From Campylobacter sp. CCUG 57310 (lineage in GTDB: Bacteria > Campylobacterota > Campylobacteria > Campylobacterales > Campylobacteraceae): a stretch of DNA of 64,000 nucleotides. Below the pieces are notes generated by a model. It ran no database searches and was not told where the DNA came from. It was given only the letters and a program-made list of their open reading frames with translations. The stretch lies in contig NZ_CP053845.1 of the NCBI RefSeq assembly GCF_013201975.1, positions 558,001 through 622,000 of the forward strand. The letters run 5' to 3'. The translations under genes were made by a program, and so were the position numbers. Position 1 is the stretch's first letter. Each line of letters begins with the position of its first letter. Below are positions 18,594 through 27,392 of the stretch, in pieces.

Positions 18594-19025
18594 ATGTCAA
18601 AAGTTATCGAACAACTAAACCAAATTCAGGCTGATGCCCATGCATTATTTATCAAATTTCACGATTATCATTGGAATGTAAAAGGTATTCAATTTTTTAG
18701 TATTCATGAATATACAGAAAAGGCATATGATGAATTTGCTGAAATTTTTGACGAAATGGCAGAAAGGGCTATTCAATTAGGCGGCAAAGCTATAATATGT
18801 CCTGGGGAGCTAAACAAACGCTCTCACATTAAGCCTGAAGGCAAAGATAGCTATACTCCGACAGAAGTACTAAAAGGAGTTTTGGTTGATTATAAACACC
18901 TGCTTGGTGAGTTTAAAAAACTTGCAGAAGTTGCAGATGGCGATAGCACGACAGTTGCAATTGCAGAAGATAATATAGCGAAATACGAAAAAGCTATTTG
19001 GATGCTTGAAGCTACTTTAGCTTAA
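18594..19025 (+). CDS. dps: Dps-family DNA-binding ferritin-like protein
   Basis: A 143-residue protein forming a dodecamer that oxidises and stores iron and protects DNA under oxidative stress. The ferroxidase ligands are visible: His in 'FHDYHWNVKG' (about 21-30) and 'HEYTEKAYDEFAEIFDEMAERA' (about 37-58), the signature of the family. The length is slightly short, as in the H. pylori HP-NAP type, with no N-terminal basic tail. ATG follows an AAGGAG site and a strong terminator follows the gene. Confidence 0.95.
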   Translation: MSKVIEQLNQIQADAHALFIKFHDYHWNVKGIQFFSIHEYTEKAYDEFAEIFDEMAERAIQLGGKAIICPGELNKRSHIKPEGKDSYTPTEVLKGVLVDYKHLLGEFKKLAEVADGDSTTVAIAEDNIAKYEKAIWMLEATLA

Positions 19026-19036
19026 TAAATCTTCAA

Positions 19037-19070
19037 TTTAAGGGGCTTTAATACCCCCTTAAATTTTTTA
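19037..19070 (+). terminator. Intrinsic terminator of dps
   Basis: TTTAAGGGG (19037-19045) pairs with CCCCTTAAA (19055-19063) and is followed by TTTTTTA. Between here and the end of pgi at 19324 I see no gene. Confidence 0.9.
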
Positions 19071-19323
19071 TTCTTTTTAACTTTTATTATTTAGACAACT
19101 ATTTGAAATTCATCTTTTTGACTAAGTGTTTTATGCTGTTTATTTAAAATAAATACAGGCAAAGCCAAAGTTAAGTATCCAGTCAGTGTTTGATTTTTCA
19201 AATATCTTTTTTAGCTTTAAGTAAAATAAAAACCTAGCTAAATTTATCTAAAAGATTGACAAGCTTAAAAACTTTGCAAAATCTCTAAAATTTATTAATC
19301 AAAACAAGGCTGCATATGCAAAT

Positions 19324-20547
19324 TCATCTTCCAAGCATGGTTTTTAAAATTCTTTTTCCCACTTCCACGCCTGGTTGATCGTAAGTGTTTATTCCAAGCA
19401 TTATTCCGGTAGCAGAAGTTAGAAGCTCGTAGTGGTATATCAGATATCCTGCGTGCCATTCATCAAGCTTGCTTACTGTGATCACGTCTACACTTATACC
19501 CTCTTGTATGAGTGCGTGAGTTGTAGCATCGCATTGTGCGTTTATGAGGGAATTTAAGCTGATGTTGTTTGCGAAGTCACACTCTTCAAGGTGTTTTAGG
19601 CTCAAATTCGGCGTTATCGCCATGCTATTTTGATCCTCAACTTTGATAAAAGTTACCGTCTTATCTTTAACTCCGTCCATTATGAGTTGCAAAAACGAGT
19701 GTTGATCTCGCGATCCTATAAGCCCCACCGGTGTTAGTCCGTATCTCTTAAATCCTTTTTTCTTGCCTAAGCTTTCCGCCCAAAGTTGCACATACCAGTC
19801 GTTAAATGCGAGCAATCTATCCGAATAGCTAAATATCACGTTTATTTTAGCACTTTTATGCGTTGCGTAGTGATATGCCTTATGCATTAAAGTATCATCT
19901 TTATCGCTTAAAAATTGTTTTTTGCACTCTCTTGCACCTTCAAGCAGGGCTTTTATATTATATCCACATAGACTTAGAGGCACTAGTCCTATCGCGCTTA
20001 GCACGCTAAAGCGCCCGCCTACGTTTTTTGGGATATTAAAATAAGTTATTTGATTTTCTTTAGCATAAATTTCAAGAGGAGAGCTTGGGTCTGTGATGAT
20101 AAGAAAATTTTGGCTTAAATTTTCAGGCTTAAAGCGCTGCAAAATACACTTAAAAAGCGTGATAGTTTCTATGGTGGTGCCTGATTTTGACGATATGATA
20201 AACAGACTTTTTTTAAATTCTATCCTCTTCATAAGTTTTTCAAAGCTAAATCCGTCTACATTATCAAGGAAATAAAGCTCTCTTGAGCCATCTTTTTTTT
20301 CGGCTTTTAGCATCTGCCTGAGTGCTTTTACCCCAAGAGAGCTACCGCCTATGCCTACTAGTACGACATTTGTTATGTTGGCAAATTTGCTTTCGATATC
20401 TTTTATTAAAGCTATCATGTCGTTTCCAAGCTCGGGTAGGTGATAGTATCCTATATCCCCACTTTCCAGTTCGTCATTCATGCGCTTGGCGTATGAAGTT
20501 ATCGTTTCTAGCGGTGTTTTTTTAAAGTAGAGGTTATTTTTTACCAT
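19324..20547 (-). CDS. pgi: Glucose-6-phosphate isomerase
   Basis: Interconverts glucose-6-phosphate and fructose-6-phosphate. In Campylobacter it serves gluconeogenesis and surface sugar synthesis. The 407-residue form starting MVKNNLYFKK matches the short epsilonproteobacterial Pgi. A longer frame up to 20613 runs into galU and lacks support. Motifs are 'GIGGSSLGVKAL' (about 62-73), 'SSKSGTTIET' (about 120-129) and 'FNIPKNVGGRFSVLS' (about 165-179). It overlaps the end of galU by 14 nt, so the two genes form a small sugar-phosphate operon. Confidence 0.95.
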   Translation of the reverse strand: MVKNNLYFKKTPLETITSYAKRMNDELESGDIGYYHLPELGNDMIALIKDIESKFANITNVVLVGIGGSSLGVKALRQMLKAEKKDGSRELYFLDNVDGFSFEKLMKRIEFKKSLFIISSKSGTTIETITLFKCILQRFKPENLSQNFLIITDPSSPLEIYAKENQITYFNIPKNVGGRFSVLSAIGLVPLSLCGYNIKALLEGARECKKQFLSDKDDTLMHKAYHYATHKSAKINVIFSYSDRLLAFNDWYVQLWAESLGKKKGFKRYGLTPVGLIGSRDQHSFLQLIMDGVKDKTVTFIKVEDQNSMAITPNLSLKHLEECDFANNISLNSLINAQCDATTHALIQEGISVDVITVSKLDEWHAGYLIYHYELLTSATGIMLGINTYDQPGVEVGKRILKTMLGR

Positions 20548-21370
20548 CTTTTTGCAACTTTTCATAGAAGAAATTCGTAGCCTCGACAAATCCCGCCACG
20601 CTTCCGCAGTCAAAGCGTCTGCCTTTAAATTTATAAGCTAGTACCATGCCGTCTTTTGCTTGCTGCATAAGAGCGTCAGTTATCTGCACTTCGCCATTTT
20701 TGCCCGGTTTTGTCTGCTCTAAGATAGCAAAAATATCAGGTGTCAGTATGTATCTTCCGATGATGGCTAAATTTGTAGGAGCCTCTTCTACGCTTGGTTT
20801 TTCGATCATATCATCAACCATTATTAAGTCGTCTTCTATATATCTTCCGTTTATTATGCCGTAACTGCTGACTTGCTCTTTTGGCACTTCCATGACGGCT
20901 ACGATGGAGCAGCGATATTTTTCATAAATTCTTACCATCTGCGTAAGTACGCCAACGCCTTGTTCGTTGATACAAAGATCATCCGCTAGTATAACGCCAA
21001 AAGGTTCGTCTCTTACGAGGGTTTTGCCTGTGTGTATGGCGTTGCCAAGCCCTCGCATGCTCTCTTGGCGCGTAAATGAAAATGTGCATTTTGCCATGAG
21101 ATCGCGAATTTCGGTTAGTAGATACTCTTTATTTGTGCCTGAAATTTGATGCTCAAGCTCGTAGCTTATATCAAAATAATCTTCAAGCGCTCGTTTGCCG
21201 CGCCCCGTTATAAAAGCCATATTTTTCATGCCGGCTTCCAAAGCTTCATCAACGCCGTAGTGAATAAGCGGCTTGGTAAGTATCGGTAGCATCTCTTTTG
21301 GAAGGGATTTTGTCGCAGGCAAAAATCTAGTACCGTAGCCCGCAGCGGGGAAAAGGCATGTTTGTATCAT
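20534..21370 (-). CDS. galU: UTP-glucose-1-phosphate uridylyltransferase
   Basis: Makes UDP-glucose from UTP and glucose-1-phosphate for lipooligosaccharide and capsule sugars. The 278-residue protein starting MIQTCLFPAAGYGTRFLPATK has the normal GalU N-terminus and an AAGGAAATTTT ribosome site. The further upstream ATG at 21445 adds an unrelated 25 residues and is not used here. Nucleotide-binding 'AAGYGTRFLPATKSLPKEML' (about 9-28), 'VILADDLC' (about 125-132) and 'IEKPSVEEAPTNLAIIGRY' (about 165-183) are present. Upstream gene of the galU-pgi pair. Confidence 0.95.
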   Translation of the reverse strand: MIQTCLFPAAGYGTRFLPATKSLPKEMLPILTKPLIHYGVDEALEAGMKNMAFITGRGKRALEDYFDISYELEHQISGTNKEYLLTEIRDLMAKCTFSFTRQESMRGLGNAIHTGKTLVRDEPFGVILADDLCINEQGVGVLTQMVRIYEKYRCSIVAVMEVPKEQVSSYGIINGRYIEDDLIMVDDMIEKPSVEEAPTNLAIIGRYILTPDIFAILEQTKPGKNGEVQITDALMQQAKDGMVLAYKFKGRRFDCGSVAGFVEATNFFYEKLQKDGKK

Positions 21371-21807
21371 AAAATTTCCTTTTTTAGGGTATTTTAACCA
21401 AGCCTTACTAAATGCTAAATTAAGAGTATTAAATTTAATTGTCAAAATTTCGTGCTAAATTCTTGCTTTAAGCTAAATTTATCTTTCATCTTTTGCATTG
21501 ATGGTATAAGGCTTTAAATTTTAAAAAACAGAGAGTAGGGCAGAGAGTTGATTTTGCTCGCGGCAAGCTAAAGATATTTACTTGCAGATTGCCAAATTTG
21601 GCTTTATTTGGATTTTTTATTTACTTGCATAAATTAAGCAGTAAAATTTGTATATTTTGTTTTTTGATTTTAATGGCGATTTAGCCGCGTAAGATAATAA
21701 AAAATGAGCTAGCTTGAGCTATTTATATAGAGCCTTTTACTTGCTCAAATTTAGGAGGCGCTAGCAATAAGAGATAAATTACACATCAAAAAGGAGGAGG
21801 GGGGTGC
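21371..21807. other. 437 bp gap between galU and the flavodoxin gene
   Basis: No gene with a start, ribosome site and family resemblance is visible on either strand. The right part would carry the galU promoter's opposite flank and the left end holds the flavodoxin gene terminator. The remainder is AT-rich with many stops. Confidence 0.6.
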
Positions 21808-21819
21808 TTAAACCCCTCT
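21788..21819 (-). terminator. Hairpin terminator at the end of the heme operon
   Basis: On the minus strand GAGGGGTTTAAGCACCCCCC pairs GAGGGG with CCCCTC around the stop codon, and is followed by CTCCTTTTTGATG with a five-T run. It would end transcription of the heme-uptake operon. Confidence 0.65.
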
Positions 21820-22320
21820 AAAAGCCGCCTTTGCATTAGCGATATCTTTTTCATCAGGATGGCTTGCTGCAGCCGCCCATCTTGCTTCACGTTCCGGAGT
21901 GATAGGATGAAGCGCTTTATCTCCCGCTTTGGCAGCCATTTCTCGCATCTGTTCTATCAGTTTTGGATCGATTGCACCTTGACAGATGAATTCTCGCATG
22001 ATTTTATTGCCGTTTTGCTCTAAAATTTCTCTGCCTACTTCAAGCATTTTGATGCCGTGCTCACCTTCAGGTTCGGCTCCAAGAGTTATAAAAAGCCCGA
22101 CATTTTTATTTTTGATTTTTTCTTTTATGTAGCGTTTAAAATGCGCATCGGGACCGCCCTTATCGACGTAAAATCCAACTCCCACGAAGTCAAATTCGCT
22201 TAAGTCCTTAACTCTCTCATCTTCGAAGCTAACCGCTTCACAGCCGATCTCTTGAGCTATCGCTTCGCCTACTTTTCGTGTATTTCCGGTTAGCGAACTA
22301 TAAACTACAATTTTTTTCAT
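21808..22320 (-). CDS. Flavodoxin-family protein in the heme operon (HmuF-like)
   Basis: A 170-residue FMN-binding flavodoxin-fold protein. The phosphate loop 'YSSLTGNTRKVGEAIA' (about 8-23) is intact. 'FDFVGVGFYVDKGGPDAHF' (about 44-62) and 'VGLFITLGAEPEG' (about 74-86) give the other flavin contacts. The C-terminus continues about 35 residues past a minimal flavodoxin. Its ATG overlaps the end of the radical SAM gene by 4 nt, so the two are coupled. In Fusobacterium hmu loci a flavodoxin (HmuF) accompanies the radical SAM heme-degrading enzyme. By analogy this one could supply electrons or reduce the tetrapyrrole product. That role is inferred. Confidence 0.75.
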   Translation of the reverse strand: MKKIVVYSSLTGNTRKVGEAIAQEIGCEAVSFEDERVKDLSEFDFVGVGFYVDKGGPDAHFKRYIKEKIKNKNVGLFITLGAEPEGEHGIKMLEVGREILEQNGNKIMREFICQGAIDPKLIEQMREMAAKAGDKALHPITPEREARWAAAASHPDEKDIANAKAAFRGV

Positions 22321-23534
22321 TCAAAATCCTTTCTTGCTATTGTTGATATCTCTTTTGAGATTGTATTTCCCCAAAATACGCCGTCTATGCTTAATTTTAT
22401 ACCTTTTTCATCTACGCTCATATATCCGTGCTCTTCGCATTTTTTAAATAGCTCTTTAAGCTCGCCAAGAGTTTCGTCGCTGATATAACCGCTTATGTCG
22501 TTAAATTTTACGCTTGGATACTGAAACATACTCATAAATTTACCGAATTTTCTTTGATTTTCGGTTGTTTTGGATATCATTTTGCGCTCTTTATTCATCG
22601 CAAACATGCTAAATTCGCCGATCTTTCCGCCCGCTCCAAAACCGATAGGCAATATATCCGTGCCTTTGTGCGAAAGACGGATGTATTTATACTCGTCTCT
22701 GTTTTTTCGGTTTATCTTAGTGTGTTCTAAAACTTCGTAATCTCCGCTTTCAAGAAGTGAATTTGCAAAAGCGTGATGAAGCTTTTTATCGGTTTGCAAG
22801 TCATAGTAGTCAGACGAAATTTCCTTAGACAGCACGGAACCTTCATGAAACATCAGTGAATAAAAGCTTGAGCTATCTATCTTAAGCTCTTTTATGAGGC
22901 GTGCGTCTTCAAGCACTTCATCTACGGTTTGATTCGGGTAGTTATAAATGATGTCTATACAGACGAATTTATCGAAATTTTGGCGAATTTCACTAAGCCT
23001 TTTTATAGCGTCATCTTTTCCGTAAACTCTATTTAGAAGCTTTCTTCCCTTGTCGCTAAAGGTTTGAATGCCTATACTAAAGCGATTTACTCCAAGGCTA
23101 TCAAGCAGCTTGAGCTTTTTTAGATTTAAGTTGTGCAGGGTGCTCTCAAGGCTGAATTCGCAGGTAGAAGAAATTTTAAAATTTTTATGTATAGCGTTTA
23201 TGATAGGCTCTAAATGGCGCTCTTTTAATGTCGTAGGAGTGCCTCCGCCAAAATAAACCGACTCTATGCTTTTTTCTTTTAGATATGGGAATTTTCCGTA
23301 TTTTTCGATTTCGCTTAGCAAAAATTCCGTATAAGTATCAAGTTCGCCGTCAAGTTTGCTGCGATTCATCGAGCAAAACGAACAGATATTATCGCAAAAC
23401 GGGATATGAAAGTATATCACGCCTTCTTTTTGCTTGGGAGATCCTTGTAAAAATGCAAAAAGCTCCTCCTCGCTTGCGGGTATCGGTCTGCCTCCGCCTC
23501 CCGTGTGATGTCCTTTTACGCGCTCTTTAAACAT
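22317..23534 (-). CDS. HutW/ChuW-type radical SAM heme utilisation protein
   Basis: A 405-residue HemN-like radical SAM enzyme. 'HIPFCDNICSFCSMNR' (about 43-58) holds the CxxxCxxC [4Fe-4S] site. 'SVYFGGGTPTTL' (about 91-102) is the SAM-binding GGGTP segment. The N-terminal 'GHHTGGGGRPIP' is typical of the HutW/ChuW branch rather than true coproporphyrinogen oxidase. ChuW opens heme without oxygen by a radical methyl transfer. The gene sits between tonB and the flavodoxin in the heme import operon, which supports that role over heme synthesis. Residual doubt is between HutW and another HemN paralogue. Confidence 0.85.
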   Translation of the reverse strand: MFKERVKGHHTGGGGRPIPASEEELFAFLQGSPKQKEGVIYFHIPFCDNICSFCSMNRSKLDGELDTYTEFLLSEIEKYGKFPYLKEKSIESVYFGGGTPTTLKERHLEPIINAIHKNFKISSTCEFSLESTLHNLNLKKLKLLDSLGVNRFSIGIQTFSDKGRKLLNRVYGKDDAIKRLSEIRQNFDKFVCIDIIYNYPNQTVDEVLEDARLIKELKIDSSSFYSLMFHEGSVLSKEISSDYYDLQTDKKLHHAFANSLLESGDYEVLEHTKINRKNRDEYKYIRLSHKGTDILPIGFGAGGKIGEFSMFAMNKERKMISKTTENQRKFGKFMSMFQYPSVKFNDISGYISDETLGELKELFKKCEEHGYMSVDEKGIKLSIDGVFWGNTISKEISTIARKDFE

Positions 23535-23536
23535 TT

Positions 23537-24307
23537 TTAATCCTTTATTTTGAATTCGTAAGGTTTGGTTATGATGCAGTGATTGATATCTTTTAGTACC
23601 GATATCTGCATTTCTTTTGTGATTTTTGCCGCCTCGTCGTTAAAAATTTTATTTTTTCCTCTTACGGAAACTATCTGGATATTGCCGCTTGTAACCTTAA
23701 AATCAACTTCAACATAAAAAGTATCCTTAAGTCTAAGCATAATCGCCTTTTTAGGATAATCCGCTCTTGGCTCTTTTAAGACCTTAAAGCCGATATTTTC
23801 TTTGCAGTAGCTCTCTTTGTCTATATTTGATTCTTTGGCTTGAGGCACATACAAGGGCTGTGGCTGCTCTACGGGTGGTGCAGGCTCTTGTATCATAGGT
23901 GTGTCAGTAATCTCTTTTATCTCTTCTGCTATCTTTTTTTCAGGTTTTTTGATCTGCTTTTTAGGCTTTGGCTTTTTTATATCTTTTGGTTTTTCAGCCT
24001 TTTTGATTTCGGGATTTGGTTTAGGCGTGATCTCAGGCTCTATAACGGGCTCGGGCAAAATTTCAGGCTCCACAATAGGTTCAGGCTCTATAATGGGTTC
24101 CGGTAAAATTTCAGGCTCGATAATTTCAGGTTGCGGCTGTGGTTGCTCGGGCAAAATTTCAGCCTGTTTGGGTTGCTCTTTTTGTAAATTTAGCACTACT
24201 TTTATCTCTTTATTTTCCTCGGTTTTTTTCGAAAGAATTTCATCCGATTTTAGCGGGATAAACAAAATAGCGATATTAATCGCCAAAGAGATTATAAAGT
24301 AGCGCAT
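23537..24307 (-). CDS. tonB: TonB energy-transducing protein
   Basis: A 256-residue TonB with one N-terminal membrane helix (about 2-18, 'YFIISLAINIAILFIPL'). A long Pro/Glu then Lys-rich periplasmic linker follows (about 40-140, repeated 'PEP' and 'EILPEP' units). The C-terminal TonB fold (about 165-256) has 'RADYPKKAIMLRLKDTFYVEV'. It couples the proton motive force, through ExbB/ExbD, to outer membrane receptors. It lies inside the heme operon, so it probably serves the two receptors here. Confidence 0.92.
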   Translation of the reverse strand: MRYFIISLAINIAILFIPLKSDEILSKKTEENKEIKVVLNLQKEQPKQAEILPEQPQPQPEIIEPEILPEPIIEPEPIVEPEILPEPVIEPEITPKPNPEIKKAEKPKDIKKPKPKKQIKKPEKKIAEEIKEITDTPMIQEPAPPVEQPQPLYVPQAKESNIDKESYCKENIGFKVLKEPRADYPKKAIMLRLKDTFYVEVDFKVTSGNIQIVSVRGKNKIFNDEAAKITKEMQISVLKDINHCIITKPYEFKIKD

Positions 24308-24322
24308 AATTACTCTTCTTTT

Positions 24323-25123
24323 TTATTTTGTAAGCATATCATAAAGCTTTTCTATGCCTTCTCCTATGCGAGGCGTTCCGCGAAGCAAGAGCGAAGAAGG
24401 AACGGTTATGACTTTATTGTTTTTAGCCGCATTTGTTTTAGCAAGCACGGGATTTGTTTTTAAGAAGTCGCTATCCCCGCCCATTCCGCCTATGATGACT
24501 ATAAAATCAGGATTTGAAGATAGTATAAATTCAGGCGAAATTACAGGAGTTGCACCTTCTAAGCCGTCAGCTACATTTACAAAACCAAGCTGTTTGAGCA
24601 TATCTCCTGCTAGAGTTTTTGACGTAAATGCCATCATTGGAGTTGAAGAAAATAGCGAAACTACTTTTTTGTCTTTTAAATTCGGATCTTCAAAGCTTTT
24701 AAATTTAGCTTTTATGCCTTCGATTACCTCTTTTGCTTTTGCCTCTTTGCCTGTTATTTTACCCATCTCCTCGATATTGTGATAGATGTCATTAACGCTA
24801 TCCGCTTTTAGAGTAATGGTTTGTAAATTTAGCTTTTTAAGGCTGTCTTGTATATCTACCGAGTGAAAACTAACGATAACAAGATCAGGCTTTAGCTCGA
24901 CTATCTTTTCTAAATTCGGCTTTGTGTAAGTGCCTACCGTTTTTAGTTTGGAAGTCTTTTCTTCGGGCCAAATTTTTGACATAGATAAATTTGAGATAGC
25001 GGCTATCTGATCTTCTGCTTCAAGCATATAAATGATCTCAACAACGGCAGGGTCGAGTACGACCAACTTTTTGGCGTTTATGAAGCTTGCCAATATAGCT
25101 AAAACTACAAATATTTTTTTCAT
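24323..25123 (-). CDS. Periplasmic heme-binding protein of the ABC importer (HmuT/ChuD-like)
   Basis: A 266-residue substrate-binding protein of the class III (cluster A-2) fold. It has a signal peptide (about 1-17, ending INA), a 'VVLDPAVVEIIYMLEAEDQIAAIS' opening lobe and 'TYTKPNLEKIVELKPDLVIVS' joining helix region. The C-lobe has 'ISPEFILSSNPDFIVIIGG'. Downstream of the permease and ATPase in the usual heme or siderophore order. Heme is inferred as ligand from the HutW, flavodoxin and HugZ neighbours. A siderophore cannot be excluded from sequence alone. Confidence 0.85.
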   Translation of the reverse strand: MKKIFVVLAILASFINAKKLVVLDPAVVEIIYMLEAEDQIAAISNLSMSKIWPEEKTSKLKTVGTYTKPNLEKIVELKPDLVIVSFHSVDIQDSLKKLNLQTITLKADSVNDIYHNIEEMGKITGKEAKAKEVIEGIKAKFKSFEDPNLKDKKVVSLFSSTPMMAFTSKTLAGDMLKQLGFVNVADGLEGATPVISPEFILSSNPDFIVIIGGMGGDSDFLKTNPVLAKTNAAKNNKVITVPSSLLLRGTPRIGEGIEKLYDMLTK

Positions 25124-25124
25124 A

Positions 25125-25898
25125 TTAATCCTTTAATGCAACCACAAACGGGTTATTTTTATATTCGATTACATCACAGTTAAGACCGTAAATTTCTTTT
25201 AAAATTTCTTTCGTATAAAGCTCTTTTGGAGCGCCTTTATATCTTACTTTTCCATCTTTTAGCATCAAAATTTCATCGCAAAACATAGAGGCTAAATTCA
25301 GATCGTGCAAAACCATTATAGATAGTAAATTTAGCTCTTTAGTAAGCTTGGTGCAAATTTTCATAATCTCAATTGCGTAGTTTAGATCAAGTGCCGAAGT
25401 AGGCTCGTCTAAAAGTAAAATTTTCGGCTCGCTTACAAGTGCACGCGCCAGCAAAACTCTTTGAAATTCTCCGCCGCTTAAAGAGTGTGCGATACGTTTT
25501 GCAAAGTGCGATATATCAAGCAGCTCCATTACCTCTTCAACTTTCTTTTTATCCTCTTTGCCGTATCCTGAAAATTGGCTTTTAAGATGACAAAAACGCC
25601 CCATAAGCAAGATATCTTCAACTAAAAGAGGCATTGAAAGAACGGACTTTTGAGGAACGAATCCAAGAGTCTTGGCAAGCTCTTTAAGCGAGTAGTCTTT
25701 AAGGGCTTTGTTGCTGATTTGCACTATGCCGCTTTTGGGTGCAAGTACTCTTAAGATGTTTTTTAAAAGAGTTGATTTGCCGCATCCGTTTGGACCTAAA
25801 ATTCCTATAAATTCACCGTTTTTAGCACTTAGGCTTATGTCTTTTAGTATCTCTTTGGTGCCGTAAGTAAAATTTAAATTCTCAACAACCACACTCAT
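25125..25898 (-). CDS. Heme ABC importer ATPase (HmuV/ChuC-like)
   Basis: A 257-residue ABC ATPase of the iron/heme/cobalamin family. It has Walker A 'GPNGCGKSTLL' (about 35-45), Q-loop 'GFVPQK', signature 'LSGGEFQRVLLARAL' (about 139-153), Walker B 'ILLLDEPTSALD' (about 159-170) and H-loop 'VLHDLNLA'. It shares one base pair with the permease stop/start junction, so the two are coupled. Powers import of heme from the periplasm. Confidence 0.92.
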   Translation of the reverse strand: MSVVVENLNFTYGTKEILKDISLSAKNGEFIGILGPNGCGKSTLLKNILRVLAPKSGIVQISNKALKDYSLKELAKTLGFVPQKSVLSMPLLVEDILLMGRFCHLKSQFSGYGKEDKKKVEEVMELLDISHFAKRIAHSLSGGEFQRVLLARALVSEPKILLLDEPTSALDLNYAIEIMKICTKLTKELNLLSIMVLHDLNLASMFCDEILMLKDGKVRYKGAPKELYTKEILKEIYGLNCDVIEYKNNPFVVALKD

Positions 25899-26881
25899 CA
25901 GACTATACCTTGCTTTGATTTAATCGCTAAAAATAGAAAAAACGGTGCGCCGAAAAACGCAGTTACAACTCCTATGGGAATTTCGATAGGATTTAGCACG
26001 CTTTTGCCTATCGTGTCGCATGCTAAAAGAAAAAACGCGCCCGTAAACGCTGAAGCCGGGATTAAGACTGCGTTGCTTGAAGTTTTTAGCAGCATTCTTA
26101 ATATATGAGGAATGATAAGCCCTACAAAGCCTATCATTCCTGTAAAAGCGACTGAGAAGCCAACAGCTAAAGATGAGACGATGAGTAAAATTTTTTTGGT
26201 CTTTTCTATATCAACCCCAAGACTTTGAGCCTCTTCGTCTCCGCTTAAAATGACGTTTAGCTCAAATCTTTTTAGATAAAAATATGACATTGAAAACGCT
26301 AGCGGTATTATGATATATGTAATTCTCTCCCAGGTAGCGCCGCTTAGATGCCCCATTGTCCAAGCTACTATCCTAAAGCTATCTTCTCCTATTAGATAGA
26401 CTGCAAAAGATGTAAAAGCGCCTAAAAAAGAGGCGAAGGCTATGCCTATGATTAAAAGAGTGGCTATTGATTTGCCTTTTTTGGATAGTTTAAAAATGAT
26501 GATAGAAAGTATCGCCGAGCTAATGAAGGCAAAAATTCCATAGTATATGTCAGGTAGCTTAAAAAGATAGGCTATAACAGCACCAAATGTAGCACTAGCC
26601 GCTATTCCTATGATGTATGGATCTGCAAGCGGGTTTAAAAATACGCTTTGAACGACTACGCCCGAGCTTGCAAGAAGCATGCCTATTAAAAGCGCCATAA
26701 TCAAGCGAGGAAGCCTAAGTTCTACTAATATAGTCTGCTTGATCTCATCTATCTCTTTGCCAAGAAAGAAATTTATGATATCACTTTGGCTGATATCGGC
26801 TCCACCTATGCTTAGTGATATGATGCAAAGAATAAGGGTGAGTATCGCAAGAACGATACTCATCTTGGTTTTAGTAAGCAT
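25898..26881 (-). CDS. Heme ABC importer permease (HmuU/ChuB-like)
   Basis: A 327-residue FecCD-family permease with about ten hydrophobic helices. 'LRLPRLIMALLIGMLLASSGVVVQ' (about 52-75), 'NPLADPYIIGIAASATFGAV' (about 80-99) and 'GFVGLIIPHILRML' (about 247-260) are the conserved coupling and channel segments. First gene of the importer triplet, about 95 bp after exbD, so it may share the exbB transcript or have its own promoter. Two copies would form the membrane channel. Confidence 0.92.
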   Translation of the reverse strand: MLTKTKMSIVLAILTLILCIISLSIGGADISQSDIINFFLGKEIDEIKQTILVELRLPRLIMALLIGMLLASSGVVVQSVFLNPLADPYIIGIAASATFGAVIAYLFKLPDIYYGIFAFISSAILSIIIFKLSKKGKSIATLLIIGIAFASFLGAFTSFAVYLIGEDSFRIVAWTMGHLSGATWERITYIIIPLAFSMSYFYLKRFELNVILSGDEEAQSLGVDIEKTKKILLIVSSLAVGFSVAFTGMIGFVGLIIPHILRMLLKTSSNAVLIPASAFTGAFFLLACDTIGKSVLNPIEIPIGVVTAFFGAPFFLFLAIKSKQGIV

Positions 26882-26975
26882 ATTTGAACTCTAAGTGGTT
26901 AGTTTGGGTATTGTATTTATATACAGGTGTATTTGATACGATAATTTTATTAAGCACTTTGTTTATCCTTTTTGA

Positions 26976-27392
26976 TCAGTTTTTCTTTTTGATATTAAGC
27001 TCTACGTTTTGGACGTTTGCGTCTTTTAAATTTGATATCACATCAACTACTTTGCCGTAGTTTATAGCCTCGTCCGCATTTAAAGTTATGTTTTTCTTTT
27101 GAGAAGGGCTTAAATTTGAGATCTCCTCTTTTAAATTTTCGTGATTTAGCGTTTTTTCGACATCGTTTATCTTAAGTATCAAGCTCTCGTCAAGCAAGTA
27201 AAATAACTGAACTATATCGTCTTTATTTTCTTCTAAATTTGAGTTTGTTTGAGGCAGAGCTATGTCTATATGAGCAAATTTGTTAAAAGTAGTCGTTACC
27301 ATAAAAAACAAAAGCAAGACAAATATGACGTCAATCAAATTTAGCATCGAAATGCTGGCGCTTTTGTGTCTATTACGACGGACAAACTTCAC
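26976..27392 (-). CDS. exbD: ExbD biopolymer transport protein
   Basis: A 138-residue ExbD with one N-terminal membrane helix holding the proton-carrying Asp ('MLNLIDVIFVLLLFFMVTTTF', about 16-36) and a periplasmic domain. I chose the GTG at 27392 because AAAGGA lies 6 nt before it and the protein then begins MKFVRRNRHK, as usual for ExbD. A TTG at 27419 is a longer alternative. It overlaps the exbB stop by 20 nt. Works with ExbB to energise TonB. Confidence 0.9.
   Translation of the reverse strand: MKFVRRNRHKSASISMLNLIDVIFVLLLFFMVTTTFNKFAHIDIALPQTNSNLEENKDDIVQLFYLLDESLILKINDVEKTLNHENLKEEISNLSPSQKKNITLNADEAINYGKVVDVISNLKDANVQNVELNIKKKN

Noticed and set aside
20548-21445. Long N-terminal extensions of pgi (to 20613) and galU (to 21445)
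   Set aside because: The added residues do not match the families, and better ribosome sites and N-termini exist at 20547 and 21370.
22317-23534. Coproporphyrinogen III dehydrogenase (HemN) as the function
   Set aside because: The N-terminal GHHTGGGG segment and the position in a heme uptake operon with tonB and flavodoxin fit HutW/ChuW better.
23840-24302. Two plus-strand frames opposite tonB, including a Gly/Ser-repeat one
   Set aside because: They mirror the Pro/Glu repeats of TonB on the other strand; no start signals.
23537-24307. Pro/Glu repeats as a DNA-level repeat array or CRISPR
   Set aside because: They are imperfect codon repeats inside the TonB linker, without spacers.
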